A stretch of 64,000 nt of DNA from Marinobacterium iners DSM 11526 (GCF_900107855.1 NZ_FNRJ01000002.1:194453-258452); one strand, 5' to 3'. Shown: positions 34,915 to 43,029, counted from the stretch's first letter. Notes: generated by a model not told the origin, from the sequence alone. Program-made: numbers and translations.

Positions 34915-35299
34915 AACGGCACTCCTTTACTGTTTTGGATTCTGGTTTCACGAGACGCGGTCTGTGCGGTTCCGCAAGCACATTGAAAGCCGCTTCGAGG
35001 TGGTCTTTTTGTTGCGAACTGGCGCTGCGGTAGTTCTGAATTAAAGCCGCCTCACGGCTGCTCAGCGCGGGCTTTACGCCTGTCAGTACATAATTGACAT
35101 CAATTCCCAGGCTGGCAGCGCGTGCCAAAAGGTCTGTCGGTAGGCGTTGCTTAAAGCTCAATACATCGTGAATTCGGTATTTCTTCACATCGATACGCCT
35201 GGCGATCTCAGCGATGCTGAGTTCCAGTTTGCTGATCTCTTCTGCAAACCGTTCAGTGATGGCGTGTGCTACTGCTGTCTTAGAACGTCCCTGTTCCAT
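34901..35299 (-). CDS. HTH regulator, paralogue of the repressor
   Basis: A 132-residue protein with an N-terminal HTH-like segment (LELSIAEIARRIDVKKYRIHDVLSF) and a C-terminal VNYVLTGVKPALSSREAALIQNYRSAS region. The last section parallels the downstream neighbour repressor, which ends with VLYILTGERAGEPEPLKPDESALLDNYRHL. This suggests duplication and divergence of one regulator. An AAGGA site precedes the ATG. It lies behind the repressor in the same leftward operon, so it is probably expressed in the lysogen. Confidence 0.7.
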   Translation of the reverse strand: MEQGRSKTAVAHAITERFAEEISKLELSIAEIARRIDVKKYRIHDVLSFKQRLPTDLLARAASLGIDVNYVLTGVKPALSSREAALIQNYRSASSQQKDHLEAAFNVLAEPHRPRLVKPESKTVKECRYGHG

Positions 35300-35331
35300 G
35301 TCGTCATTCCTTTTTTGGTTACATCAAATGT

Positions 35332-35679
35332 TCAGCCCTGGCTGAAATTTTTTTCCTGTTTGGTGCCAGCGGACATCACCTCGCTGACTCTGAAGACCGC
35401 CTCGCGCTGTTCGTCACAGAGGTGGCGGTAGTTGTCCAGCAATGCTGATTCGTCGGGTTTCAATGGCTCCGGTTCACCAGCCCGCTCACCGGTCAAGATG
35501 TAGAGCACATCGAAGCCGTTTTTTGCCAGTGAAGAAAGTTGCACACCCGTTGGTGATGAGTCACCTTTTTCCCACGCGATAACCGTTCGTCTGGTCGTGC
35601 CGACCAGTTGAGCTAAGTCAGGCTGGCTCAACTCTTGAGCTTCACGCTCCTGTTTCAAACGACTGCCAAGATCACTCAT
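35332..35679 (-). CDS. XRE-family phage repressor (immunity)
   Basis: A 115-residue protein with a clear HTH_XRE domain (residues 5-60: LKQEREAQELSQPDLAQLVGTTRRTVIAWEKG) and a short C-terminal part. It is transcribed leftward from the divergent control region opposite the early operon, the usual place of a lysogeny repressor. It lacks a LexA-type autoprotease domain, as P2 C does, so induction would not run through RecA cleavage. Two similar inverted repeats of consensus RTGAARA-NN-TYTTCAC lie at 35678-35693 (overlapping its start) and 35710-35725, so it likely represses itself and the early promoter. Confidence 0.8.
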   Translation of the reverse strand: MSDLGSRLKQEREAQELSQPDLAQLVGTTRRTVIAWEKGDSSPTGVQLSSLAKNGFDVLYILTGERAGEPEPLKPDESALLDNYRHLCDEQREAVFRVSEVMSAGTKQEKNFSQG

Positions 35680-35693
35680 GAAAAGTTTTTCAC
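35678..35693. promoter_or_regulatory. Repressor operator O1 (overlaps repressor start)
   Basis: TGAAAA-GT-TTTTCA is an inverted repeat whose consensus matches the copy at 35710-35725. It overlaps the ATG of the repressor gene. The two copies are 32 bases apart, three turns of the helix. Confidence 0.5.
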
Positions 35694-35709
35694 ACCAATC
35701 TATTGACGC

Positions 35710-35725
35710 GTGAAGAAATCTTCAC
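35710..35725. promoter_or_regulatory. Repressor operator O2
   Basis: GTGAAGA-AA-TCTTCAC is a perfect 7-base inverted repeat with a 2-base centre. A TTGACG box at 35703-35708 overlaps its left edge, so bound protein would block a rightward promoter. Confidence 0.55.
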
Positions 35726-35741
35726 CATCATTACCTACATG

Positions 35742-35759
35742 AACGGTTATTAACCGTTA
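35742..35759. promoter_or_regulatory. Second operator type, copy 1
   Basis: AACGGTTATTAACCGTTA contains the inverted arms AACGGTT/AACCGTT. It lies between the repressor and the 140-residue early gene and recurs with two changes at 36452-36469. The regulator is unknown; the repressor paralogue is a candidate. Confidence 0.5.
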
Positions 35760-35796
35760 CCCATCGCCCTAACCGCCAAGTAAAGGACGAACAATC

Positions 35797-36219
35797 ATGA
35801 ACACCAACACAGCCGACACTTTTGATCCAGCCGCCATGCGTATGACGCGGGCCGCTGCGGCCAGCAAAGGCCTGCTGCCACCAAAAGAGCAAGCCGCCTA
35901 TGACAACCTGAAAAAAGCTGAAGCTCACAACGCACCGATACGTGCGCGGATGAAACTCGCCAACCTCAAAGCACAGATCTGCGCTGAGTACTTACCTCAA
36001 CTGGTTATCAAGCTATGCCAGAAAACATCTGACGAAGACCAAATAAAGATCGGCATTGATCAAGTTTGGGGCCAGCTAGATGACCTGCTCGACAACCTGT
36101 TTGAGCGTGAGTCCGAGGCCCTGGACCAGCTGGAGAGCCAACTGCTGCCAGATCAGTACCCCGGTGGCCGGTCATCATTTGTTGACCTCATCAGCCGAAA
36201 AGGACCAGGGCTGCGTTGA
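35797..36219 (+). CDS. Early-region hypothetical protein
   Basis: A 140-residue protein and first gene of the rightward early region. It has a helical, Ala/Lys-rich N-terminus (RMTRAAAASKGLLPPKEQAAY) and a helical, acidic middle (DDLLDNLFERESEALDQLE). No domain is recognised. An AAAGGA ribosome site is present. It lies behind the two operator types of the immunity region, so it would be silent in a lysogen. Its 3' end overlaps a small frame on the opposite strand. Confidence 0.65.
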   Translation: MNTNTADTFDPAAMRMTRAAAASKGLLPPKEQAAYDNLKKAEAHNAPIRARMKLANLKAQICAEYLPQLVIKLCQKTSDEDQIKIGIDQVWGQLDDLLDNLFERESEALDQLESQLLPDQYPGGRSSFVDLISRKGPGLR

Positions 36220-36423
36220 TGACTCAAACCCACGTACTGCATCGCGCACAAAAGGCTGTACCAGGTTCAGCAGGTCAAGCCGGGTGTAATCCTCACCCGG
36301 CACGGCTCCACCGGCCAACAGCACCTCTTCAACGTCTTGCGCAGCGGCATACAGGTTGTCACCCAAACCGCCCGTGTCCATCACGCTCAGGCGAGGGAAC
36401 AAACGCTTCTGTTTCTTCGACAT
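36175..36423 (-). CDS. Small leftward hypothetical protein
   Basis: An 82-residue frame beginning MSKKQKRLFPRLSVMDTGG, with an AAGGAG ribosome site 6 bases ahead of the ATG. It is convergent with, and overlaps by 45 bases, the upstream rightward gene. The competing rightward frame over the same DNA (from 36216) has no good ribosome site and a composition like non-coding sequence, so this strand is preferred. Function unknown. It starts beside the second copy of the AACSGTTATTAACMGTTA operator. Confidence 0.5.
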   Translation of the reverse strand: MSKKQKRLFPRLSVMDTGGLGDNLYAAAQDVEEVLLAGGAVPGEDYTRLDLLNLVQPFVRDAVRGFESSTQPWSFSADEVNK

Positions 36424-36451
36424 ACCAGCTCCTTGGCCTTTGGCCGTTCAT

Positions 36452-36469
36452 AACCGTTATTAACAGTTA
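36452..36469. promoter_or_regulatory. Second operator type, copy 2
   Basis: AACCGTTATTAACAGTTA, 16 of 18 bases identical to the copy at 35742-35759, lies between the leftward 82-residue gene and the rightward 62-residue gene. A nearby GTTCAT-AACCGTT adds half-sites. Confidence 0.5.
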
Positions 36470-36483
36470 ATAGGATTATACCC

Positions 36484-36672
36484 ATGAAAGCCACCACTGC
36501 CAGTCATCGCAAACCCAAACGTGGCAACCACCTGCCGCTGACCGTCATGCTTAAGCCTGAAGAGTTCGCCCAAGTAGAAGCGTTGGCTTCAGGTGAAGTG
36601 CGCTCCATGTCCAGCATGGGACGCCTGCTGGTCGGCGAAGCCCTCGAAGCCAGGCAGTCTGCTGCCTCTTAA
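36484..36672 (+). CDS. Small basic protein, possible ribbon-helix-helix
   Basis: A 62-residue protein. The N-terminal 17 residues are basic, and LPLTVMLKPEEFAQVEALA followed by a helix ending GRLLVGEALEAR has the strand-helix-helix spacing of a small DNA-binding ribbon-helix-helix fold. The call is by pattern only. It follows the second operator copy and an AGGA site, and precedes the CII-like gene. It could be the regulator that uses the AACSGTTATTAACMGTTA sites. Confidence 0.5.
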   Translation: MKATTASHRKPKRGNHLPLTVMLKPEEFAQVEALASGEVRSMSSMGRLLVGEALEARQSAAS

Positions 36673-36737
36673 CCTACGGCCACTACCCACGTCTGCCACG
36701 GGGCCTTGTCCCGATAAACAGGCATGAGGACATACCC

Positions 36738-37214
36738 ATGAAAAAGCGACACACCGACCACGGCGGCATTCTCAGCCCGCTGATGGCCTGCTACCACGCG
36801 GCCCATGACTACCCCGGTGGCCTGCCGGTATTGGCATCGTTGCTCAACAAACCGTTGGGCACGCTGCAGAAAAAGCTGAACCCCAATGTGGACACCCACC
36901 TGCTCACACTGGAAGAGGCCGCACACATCCTGCGCATTACCAAAGATGCCCGCATTCTTGATGCATTGGGTGCCGAGGGTGACGCCGTATGGTTCCGCCC
37001 CGATGAGGTGCCCACCGCACCGGCTGACCTTGATGTACTCAGCAGCAGTACCTGCCTGATGAGCCGTTCAGTAGCGGTTATCGAGGAGCTGGAAGACGCC
37101 TTGGCCGACGGCAAGATCGACGCCGAGGAACGTGCTCGCCTCAATGAACGCTTTATGCGCCTGAATCAGGCCGCCCAGCATGTATCCGAAACCGCCCGCC
37201 AGTTTGAGGAGTAA
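36738..37214 (+). CDS. Phage regulatory protein CII family (CP76-like)
   Basis: A 158-residue protein that matches the phage regulatory CII family: ACYHAAHDYPGGLPVLASLLN, then LQKKLNPNVDTHLLTLEEAAHILRITKDARIL, which is a helix-turn-helix segment. The C-terminal half is helical. CII-type proteins steer the lysis-lysogeny choice in P22- and 186-like phages. It lies at the head of the early operon, followed within 4 bases by the antirepressor. Confidence 0.82.
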   Translation: MKKRHTDHGGILSPLMACYHAAHDYPGGLPVLASLLNKPLGTLQKKLNPNVDTHLLTLEEAAHILRITKDARILDALGAEGDAVWFRPDEVPTAPADLDVLSSSTCLMSRSVAVIEELEDALADGKIDAEERARLNERFMRLNQAAQHVSETARQFEE

Positions 37215-37218
37215 CGCC

Positions 37219-37767
37219 ATGAAAAGCCCTATCCATATTTCCATCGCCTTTGGTGATGCCATCCTGCCGGTGATCGACTGTGAAGACGGTTATAAGCGTG
37301 TGCCGTTGAAACCGATCTCAGATCAGATCGGTCTGGACTGGGTATCGCAGCGCCGCAAGATAAAAGATAACGAGTACCTCACTAACAGGCTGGGTCTACT
37401 TCTGGTAGGGGTTAAGCCCTACCAGAATCCTGAATCACAGGGTGAAAAGGCACAGTACTGCATCAGAGTCGACCGAGTAACGGCCTTTCTGAACATAATT
37501 AACCCCCTCAAAATTCGCGGTATGGGCAACCACGAAGCCGCCGACTGGCTGGAAGCCAAGCACTCCGAATGGGATGACGCCCTGCACCACTACGAAACAG
37601 ACGGCTTCGCCATCAAAGAAAGCCAGGATGCACGTCAGCTGATCAACACCCTCTCTCAGATCGACCGCATCAAAGATCCGACCATCAAGCGCATCGCCGC
37701 CCAGAAGGCGAATGCGGCCTTCGCCATCGAGATACCTATCGGCAATCAGCAGGGCCTGGACGTTTAA
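37219..37767 (+). CDS. Antirepressor, P22 Ant N-domain type
   Basis: A 182-residue protein of the P22_AR_N type: FGDAILPVIDCEDGYKRVPLKPISDQIGL at the start and YCIRVDRVTAFLNIINP further in. The start chosen has a GAGGAG ribosome site 8 bases upstream; the in-frame ATG 39 bases earlier lies inside the previous gene. The usual C-terminal catalytic or KilAC domain is missing, and the last 60 residues are helical. Antirepressors bind and disable phage repressors, so it may link induction to another signal. Confidence 0.8.
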   Translation: MKSPIHISIAFGDAILPVIDCEDGYKRVPLKPISDQIGLDWVSQRRKIKDNEYLTNRLGLLLVGVKPYQNPESQGEKAQYCIRVDRVTAFLNIINPLKIRGMGNHEAADWLEAKHSEWDDALHHYETDGFAIKESQDARQLINTLSQIDRIKDPTIKRIAAQKANAAFAIEIPIGNQQGLDV

Positions 37768-37781
37768 CAAGGAGTTCCACC

Positions 37782-38093
37782 ATGAGCGGAAGCGTCTACA
37801 AACTCCGGTGCCCGCACTGCCATCACGGCCTGCGTGTGCGCAACTCAGTGGCCATGCATCCCCTGCTGCGGTCCACTTATTTGCAATGCACCAACGTGGG
37901 CTGTGGCGCGACGTTCCGTGGCCAGATGGAGATTACCCACTCAATGAGTCCATCAGGCTGCCCCAACCCCGAGATCGACCTGCCACTGGCTGACGCGGCC
38001 ATTCGCCAAGCGGCGATCGAGCGCGAAAACAGCAAGCAGATGGATATAGACGACCTCCTCCAGGACGATGCAGTACAAGGCGAGCAGGTATGA
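37782..38093 (+). CDS. Ogr/Delta-like zinc-finger late gene activator
   Basis: A 103-residue protein with the Ogr/Delta fold: CPHCHHGLRVRNS with the first CxxC, and CTNVGCGATFRGQMEITHS with the second C-x4-C, about residues 9-56. In P2 and P4 the protein binds TGT-N12-ACA upstream of late promoters and contacts RNA polymerase alpha. Here the matching targets would be the three TGTATA-N7-TATACA palindromes. Unlike P2 ogr, which lies after D, this gene is in the early operon, between the antirepressor and the primase. Confidence 0.85.
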   Translation: MSGSVYKLRCPHCHHGLRVRNSVAMHPLLRSTYLQCTNVGCGATFRGQMEITHSMSPSGCPNPEIDLPLADAAIRQAAIERENSKQMDIDDLLQDDAVQGEQV

Positions 38094-40759
38094 ACCCACA
38101 ACTGCGTGACGACATCGTTAGCCGCTTGGAAAAGCAGCTAAAGGGCAAGGTGGTTAAGCACTACATCAGCAAGATCGAGTGCCCCACTTGCAACCAGCCT
38201 GAAGCGTTCACCAATGCGGACGCTCCCTGGATGATCAAATGCGGCCGCGAGAACCGCTGCGGTGCCCAGCACCATGTAAAAGACCTGTTCCCCGAACTGT
38301 TCGAGAGCTGGACAGAGCGCTACACCCCGAAGGATGAAGCCGAGCGGCAGGCCAACCCCACTGCCGTGGCAGACGGTTACCTGCGCGACGGCCGCGGCTT
38401 TGACCTGATGCGCATCCGTGGCTGGTACACCCAAGAGTTCTACCACGACCACACCATTAACCAGGGCACCACCACTGTGCGCTTCGCCCTGCCCAACGGC
38501 CACTGGGAACGCCTGCTGGATAAGCCGCAGCGCTTCGGCAAACAAAAGGCACGCATTATCGGTGCCTATAAGGGGCAGGCCTGGGTGCCGCCGATCCTAA
38601 GCGTGAAAGAGCTGGCCGAGGCGAAAGAGATCTGGATTACCGAGGGCATCTTCGACGCGATCGCGCTGATGCATGTGGGCATTACGGCGGTGTCGAACCT
38701 CAGCTCGGCCAACTATATCGACCAGCTGCTGGAATCGATCCGCAAAGAAGTCCCCGCCGGCGGCAAGCTGCCCACGCTGGTGTGGGCACAGGATGGTGAT
38801 CACGCCGGCCGCAAGGCCACGCTGAAGCACCGCGACCGTGCCGAGGCCGGTGGCTGGACGTGCGAAGCGGCACAAATCCCGATGATGGATGGCCGCCGCT
38901 ACGACTGGAACGACCTGCTGCAGCTGGACCGCCTGGGCACGAAGGATCTGGACAAGTACCGCTATCACGGGGATTTGCTGCTGGCCAAGAGCCCCGGCGA
39001 GAAAGCCTTATTGATGTACAACCAACGCGAACAGCGCGAGTTCTGGTTTGATTTTGCCGGCAAGATTTGGTGGTGGAAGCTGGACATGAATGCCTATGAC
39101 CGCGAGATGCGGATGTGTGATGCCGAAAACGCTACAAGCCTCACACCAGAGGAGCGCGAAGGAGCCCTGAAAAACGCCGGTGTACTAACCCACATCTGCA
39201 ACGCCGTGCCACGCCCGCTGTATTTCCAGCGCAACCAGACCACGGACGAAAGCGCCTATTACTACCGCATTGAGACACCGGATGAGGCGGTCCACCAGCT
39301 CGCCATGACACCCAAACAGATCACCACTGCAGGCGAGTTCAAAAACCGCCTGATGAACATCAAAGGTGCCCAGTTCACCGGCAGCACCAAACAGCTCGAC
39401 CGCATTGTGCACGATCAAATGATTGGTCTGCGCACCGTCGAGACCATTGATTACATCGGCTACACCAAGGAACACAGCGTGTATCTGTTCACTGAGCAAG
39501 CAATAAAGGATGGAAAAAACGTGGCAATCAACGATGAAGACTTTTTTCAGTTCGGCAAGTTATCGATCAAGACGCTGGCACCAGCACCCGAGATCTACGT
39601 TAACACCGATACCAGCGAGTACAACCCGCACTGGGCCAGCCAGGTGTCACAGGCGTTTGGCAGTGCCGGGGTGGTGGCAAGCGCCTTTTGGCTGGGCAGC
39701 GTGTTTGCGGAACAGATCCGTGCCGCACACAAGTCCTACCCCTTCTTTGAGCTGGTAGGCGAAGCCGGGGCCGGTAAATCCACTCTGCTTGAATTCATGT
39801 GGAAGTTGTTAGGCCGTGAAGATTACGAGGGGTTTGATCCCAGCAAAGCAACCAGGGTGGGCCGTTACCGCCAGTTTGAGCAGGTCAGCAATCTGCCAGT
39901 GGTACTGATCGAGGCTGACCGCGAAAGCATCGACAAAAGCAAAGCGGGGCAGTTCGACTGGGACGAGCTGAAAACCGCCTACAACGGACGTGCCATTCGT
40001 AGCCTCGGCGTTAAAACCGCCGGCAGCGAAACACGCGAACCGCCATTTCGTGGTGCAATTGTGATCAGCCAGAACGCGCAGGTCGAAGCCAGTGAAGCGA
40101 TCCTTAGCCGTATCCTGCACATTACCCTTACCCGCGAACGCCAAACCCCGCAGACCAAAGTGGCCGCCGAGTGGCTGGAGCGCGTGCCTATGGAGCAAGT
40201 CAGCGGTTTCCTGCTGCAAGCCACTCGGGCCGAGCAGCAGCTGATGGAGATCTTCGACAAGGCCTGCGCACATTACGAAGCGTGGCTGCTGAGCCTTGAG
40301 GAGGTACGCATGGTACGTATCGCCAAAAACCACGGCCAGCTGATGGCCCTGGTGGATTGCCTGGGCGAAAAGGGCCTTGGCCTGCTGCCAGAGCCGATCA
40401 TCGCCGAGGCGCGTCAGTTTGTAGTGCAGATGGCCAAGGAACGCCAGGCCGCCCTGAATGCAGACCACCCGATGGTGACGGAGTTCTGGGAGGCGTTCGA
40501 CTACATCGAAGGCACCGGCGACAGCAGCAAACCCAAGCTGAACCACTACGGCCCCGATGCCAAACAGATTGCCGTGAACCTGAAGGAATTCGAACGCTGG
40601 TGTGGCGAGTTCAAACTGCGCGCACCCGATATGCGCACGCTGAAACACCTGCTGCGCACCAGTAAGACCCGCAAGTTTATTGAATCCAACCGCTCGGTAC
40701 GCAGCAAGATCACCGAGCAGGAAAAGACCGTGAAGTGCTGGATATTTGATCGAGATTGA
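38090..40759 (+). CDS. DNA primase-helicase, Toprim plus ATPase
   Basis: An 889-residue replication protein. An N-terminal zinc finger (IECPTCNQPEAF ... CGRENRCG, residues 24-60) is followed by a Toprim domain with ITEGIFDAIA (about 183-192) and the AQDGDHAGR DxD motif. A second half carries the Walker A GEAGAGKSTLLEF near residue 560 and a following LIEADRES segment of a helicase-like ATPase. Primase with helicase in one chain resembles P4 alpha-type initiators and replaces the P2 A rolling-circle protein. Its likely origin is the repeat cluster at 5793-6071. Confidence 0.85.
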   Translation: MNPQLRDDIVSRLEKQLKGKVVKHYISKIECPTCNQPEAFTNADAPWMIKCGRENRCGAQHHVKDLFPELFESWTERYTPKDEAERQANPTAVADGYLRDGRGFDLMRIRGWYTQEFYHDHTINQGTTTVRFALPNGHWERLLDKPQRFGKQKARIIGAYKGQAWVPPILSVKELAEAKEIWITEGIFDAIALMHVGITAVSNLSSANYIDQLLESIRKEVPAGGKLPTLVWAQDGDHAGRKATLKHRDRAEAGGWTCEAAQIPMMDGRRYDWNDLLQLDRLGTKDLDKYRYHGDLLLAKSPGEKALLMYNQREQREFWFDFAGKIWWWKLDMNAYDREMRMCDAENATSLTPEEREGALKNAGVLTHICNAVPRPLYFQRNQTTDESAYYYRIETPDEAVHQLAMTPKQITTAGEFKNRLMNIKGAQFTGSTKQLDRIVHDQMIGLRTVETIDYIGYTKEHSVYLFTEQAIKDGKNVAINDEDFFQFGKLSIKTLAPAPEIYVNTDTSEYNPHWASQVSQAFGSAGVVASAFWLGSVFAEQIRAAHKSYPFFELVGEAGAGKSTLLEFMWKLLGREDYEGFDPSKATRVGRYRQFEQVSNLPVVLIEADRESIDKSKAGQFDWDELKTAYNGRAIRSLGVKTAGSETREPPFRGAIVISQNAQVEASEAILSRILHITLTRERQTPQTKVAAEWLERVPMEQVSGFLLQATRAEQQLMEIFDKACAHYEAWLLSLEEVRMVRIAKNHGQLMALVDCLGEKGLGLLPEPIIAEARQFVVQMAKERQAALNADHPMVTEFWEAFDYIEGTGDSSKPKLNHYGPDAKQIAVNLKEFERWCGEFKLRAPDMRTLKHLLRTSKTRKFIESNRSVRSKITEQEKTVKCWIFDRD

Positions 40760-40833
40760 ACCGGGCCGAACGGCCTGAAATGAAGCGGCTCCCGATACCG
40801 CCAAGCATCCGGGAGCCATGAAGGAGTAAGCAC

Positions 40834-40998
40834 ATGAAAGCAAACACCAACGCCTTTGATTCTAACGCCCTGGGGCGCGCGATCGCAATGCAGATCCTGC
40901 GGGAGCTGCCACCGTCCGCGCTCGAAAAACTCAACCGCCGCATCCGCGCCCGCCGCGCACAGGCCCTGGAACTGCCCCGCAAAGGAGACCGCCCATGA
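40834..40998 (+). CDS. Small basic hypothetical protein
   Basis: A 54-residue protein, MKANTNAFDSNALGRAIAMQ at the start and rich in Arg and Leu (LNRRIRARRAQALE). An AAGGAG site precedes the ATG, and the TGA overlaps the next ATG as ATGA, so it is translationally coupled to the coiled-coil gene. It is too short for domain assignment. Confidence 0.55.
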   Translation: MKANTNAFDSNALGRAIAMQILRELPPSALEKLNRRIRARRAQALELPRKGDRP

Positions 40999-42023
40999 AC
41001 GCCCGACTGTCATTGAACAACCGCCCCGAGCCATCACTGGCCGAGCAAGCCAGCCGTCTGGAGTCGTTCGAGATTGCCCTGCGGGAGGAGCGGATCAAAG
41101 AGCTTGAGGAGCAGCTGGCGTTCATGTCCAACGAGCAGAAGCTGAGCCTGGAACGTGGCGCCGAAAGTCTCAAGCGCGTGCAGACGCTGCGCGATGCGGT
41201 CATCAACAAGCTTCAGCTTCAGGATGGTGATGTACTGCAAACACCGGATGGTAGCTACGAACTCATGAGCCAGCTTGCACAGTCAGTACGCGACATGGGC
41301 CTGAAGAATGTGATGTTCATCTGCGGCGATATCCAGCAGCTGGACGAAGCGGAACTGCGCACCATTGCTGAACCTTTCCTCGCCAAACTGCGTGGAACCA
41401 CTGCTGAGCTACACCAGAAGGTGTGCAGCCTGCAGCTGGAATGCCAGCAACTGAAGGACACCCGCGACGAGTTCGAGAAGGCCGGCAACCAGCTGGCCGA
41501 CGACAAGGAGAGACTACAGGGCGAGATCGAACGGCTCATCATCCAGGACAACGCCAACGCCCGTGTACTGACCAAAACTCAGGAGAAGCTGAAAGCCGCC
41601 GAGGCCGAGGTGAAACGCCTGCGCGAAATGGAGCCCGACCGCCTCAAGGCGCAGGTGAAGCGGCTGCAGAAGAAACGTACCGAAGCCGTTGCAGGTGCCC
41701 AGAAGATGCGCACCCGCAACCACCAGCTGGCCAAGAAGAACCGGCAGCTGGACATCGCCCTGGATAAAGCGATCGCACAGGCCAACGCCGTGCAGGAGCT
41801 AAAGCCCGATCGGATCTTCGAACCCGGCCGCGTCGGCCGCTGGGAACTGTTCACCTGCCCGAAGGATGGCTGGTACCAGCTGCTCGACACTGAGAATGAG
41901 GTCAGCCAGACCGTGCGCGTTGAAGGCAGTGAACTGATCACGCCGAAGATCCGCCCGGTACCGAAAGCGATCGCGGGTGAGGTGTTGGCCTTTCACCAGG
42001 CATTTTTTGGGGGTGCGGTATGA
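40995..42023 (+). CDS. Coiled-coil phage protein
   Basis: A 342-residue protein dominated by coiled coil: residues 20-60 and 125-255 show heptads rich in Glu, Gln, Leu and Lys (for example KLKAAEAEVKRLREME). A short globular C-terminus contains WELFTCPKDGWYQLL. No enzyme domain or membrane helix is seen. It is within the early/middle operon; it could be a nucleoid, recombination or host-interfering factor, but the function is unknown. Confidence 0.6.
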   Translation: MNARLSLNNRPEPSLAEQASRLESFEIALREERIKELEEQLAFMSNEQKLSLERGAESLKRVQTLRDAVINKLQLQDGDVLQTPDGSYELMSQLAQSVRDMGLKNVMFICGDIQQLDEAELRTIAEPFLAKLRGTTAELHQKVCSLQLECQQLKDTRDEFEKAGNQLADDKERLQGEIERLIIQDNANARVLTKTQEKLKAAEAEVKRLREMEPDRLKAQVKRLQKKRTEAVAGAQKMRTRNHQLAKKNRQLDIALDKAIAQANAVQELKPDRIFEPGRVGRWELFTCPKDGWYQLLDTENEVSQTVRVEGSELITPKIRPVPKAIAGEVLAFHQAFFGGAV

Positions 42024-42397
42024 ACGCTGGATACAAGACATTCACTGTGAGCCATGACTGGAGCGGCTGGGAAGCCACCCTGCGCATTCAGCAGGACTCG
42101 GAAACACTGGATACCTTGCGTGAAATGCTTTTGTTCCGAGGTGGTGGCCAGGAAATGATCGAGGATTGCGAAGGTGACGTGCAAGAGGCCTGGCTGCTGC
42201 TCTTCGCGCAGACCGCGATTATTGAATCCATTGAGTGGAATGTTCACGGAGTACGCAGCCAGTTTCAACAGCGAGAAGGCTGGGTGCCACTTGATGGCAC
42301 CTGCGGCATTGAGCTTACAGGCTGCGACGAGATGACCTTTGAGTCTGAGGACTTCAAAGTAAAAGTTAACGAAAGCAAGGAGGCAACACCATGCTGA
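42020..42397 (+). CDS. DUF2528-like protein
   Basis: A 125-residue protein matching DUF2528 by pattern: an early [15 protein letters not shown] and a late [20 protein letters not shown] plus ESEDFKVKV. The function of the family is unknown to me. It occurs in prophage operons. It overlaps both neighbours and directly precedes csrA. Confidence 0.6.
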   Translation: MNAGYKTFTVSHDWSGWEATLRIQQDSETLDTLREMLLFRGGGQEMIEDCEGDVQEAWLLLFAQTAIIESIEWNVHGVRSQFQQREGWVPLDGTCGIELTGCDEMTFESEDFKVKVNESKEATPC

Positions 42398-42600
42398 TTC
42401 TGACCCGCCGCGTAGGCGAAACCCTCATCATCGCCGACGAGATCGAAGTAACTGTACTGGGTGTTAAAGGCAACCAAGTGCGCATCGGCGTCAAAGCCCC
42501 GGAAGACGTACAGGTACACCGCGAGGAGATCTGGCGCCGCATCCAGCGCGAGCTGATGCAGGGCCTGAAGAATGATGAGCAGGAGGTGCGTCATGGCTGA
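42391..42600 (+). CDS. csrA: Phage-encoded CsrA, carbon storage regulator
   Basis: A 69-residue protein that aligns along its whole length with Csr[17 protein letters not shown] at the N-terminus with the conserved RNA-contact Arg, then [11 protein letters not shown] and [10 protein letters not shown]. CsrA dimers bind GGA motifs in mRNA leaders and change translation or stability. An AAGGAGG sequence ahead of the ATG is itself a possible CsrA target, so it could limit its own translation. Host genomes have a chromosomal csrA; a phage copy could retune host motility, biofilm or metabolism. Confidence 0.92.
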   Translation: MLILTRRVGETLIIADEIEVTVLGVKGNQVRIGVKAPEDVQVHREEIWRRIQRELMQGLKNDEQEVRHG

Positions 42601-42976
42601 GTTATACGCACGCATCCACCCGGCCAGCAGCTACTACGCCGACCAGGACACTGGCGAGCCGTTCCGCGTGACGTTGAAACCAGAGCCGACCGACGGCTTC
42701 TACTGGCTCGGCGGCCCCGGCGGCCAATATCGCCACTCTGATCTTCAGCTGTTTGTGAAGTGCGGCGACGAGCTGGAACGCTGCCGCATGTACGCCGCCA
42801 ACGGCGAGCGATCGCAAATCGTCAGGATCATGCTGGCCGACATACTAGCCCAGGCTGAACGCGGTGAACTGTGCCCCGAGCATCTTGAACACTGGGTCAC
42901 GCAGCAACGCAAACGGCTGACAGCCATCCTGACGGCCGCCCGCGCAAACTGGGTTGAGGAGGTAGACGAGATATGA
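42593..42976 (+). CDS. Hypothetical phage protein
   Basis: A 127-residue protein read from the ATG in the csrA stop region ([15 protein letters not shown]). It has a [17 protein letters not shown] stretch and a helical C-terminus. No domain is recognised. The overlap with csrA suggests coupled translation. Confidence 0.55.
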   Translation: MAELYARIHPASSYYADQDTGEPFRVTLKPEPTDGFYWLGGPGGQYRHSDLQLFVKCGDELERCRMYAANGERSQIVRIMLADILAQAERGELCPEHLEHWVTQQRKRLTAILTAARANWVEEVDEI

Positions 42977-43029
42977 GCACTGAACAGAACCCTCTGTGCC
43001 TGGAGCAGCGCTACCAGCATTGGCAATGA
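42973..43029 (+). CDS. Very short open frame after the hypothetical protein
   Basis: Eighteen codons, [18 protein letters not shown], beginning in the ATGA overlap with the preceding stop. The coupling and lack of frame disruption make translation possible, but it is too short for certainty. Confidence 0.25.
   Translation: MSTEQNPLCLEQRYQHWQ

Noticed and set aside
36216..36470. Rightward 84-residue frame
   Set aside because: The leftward 82-residue frame has a good AAGGAG site and better amino acid composition; this frame has neither.
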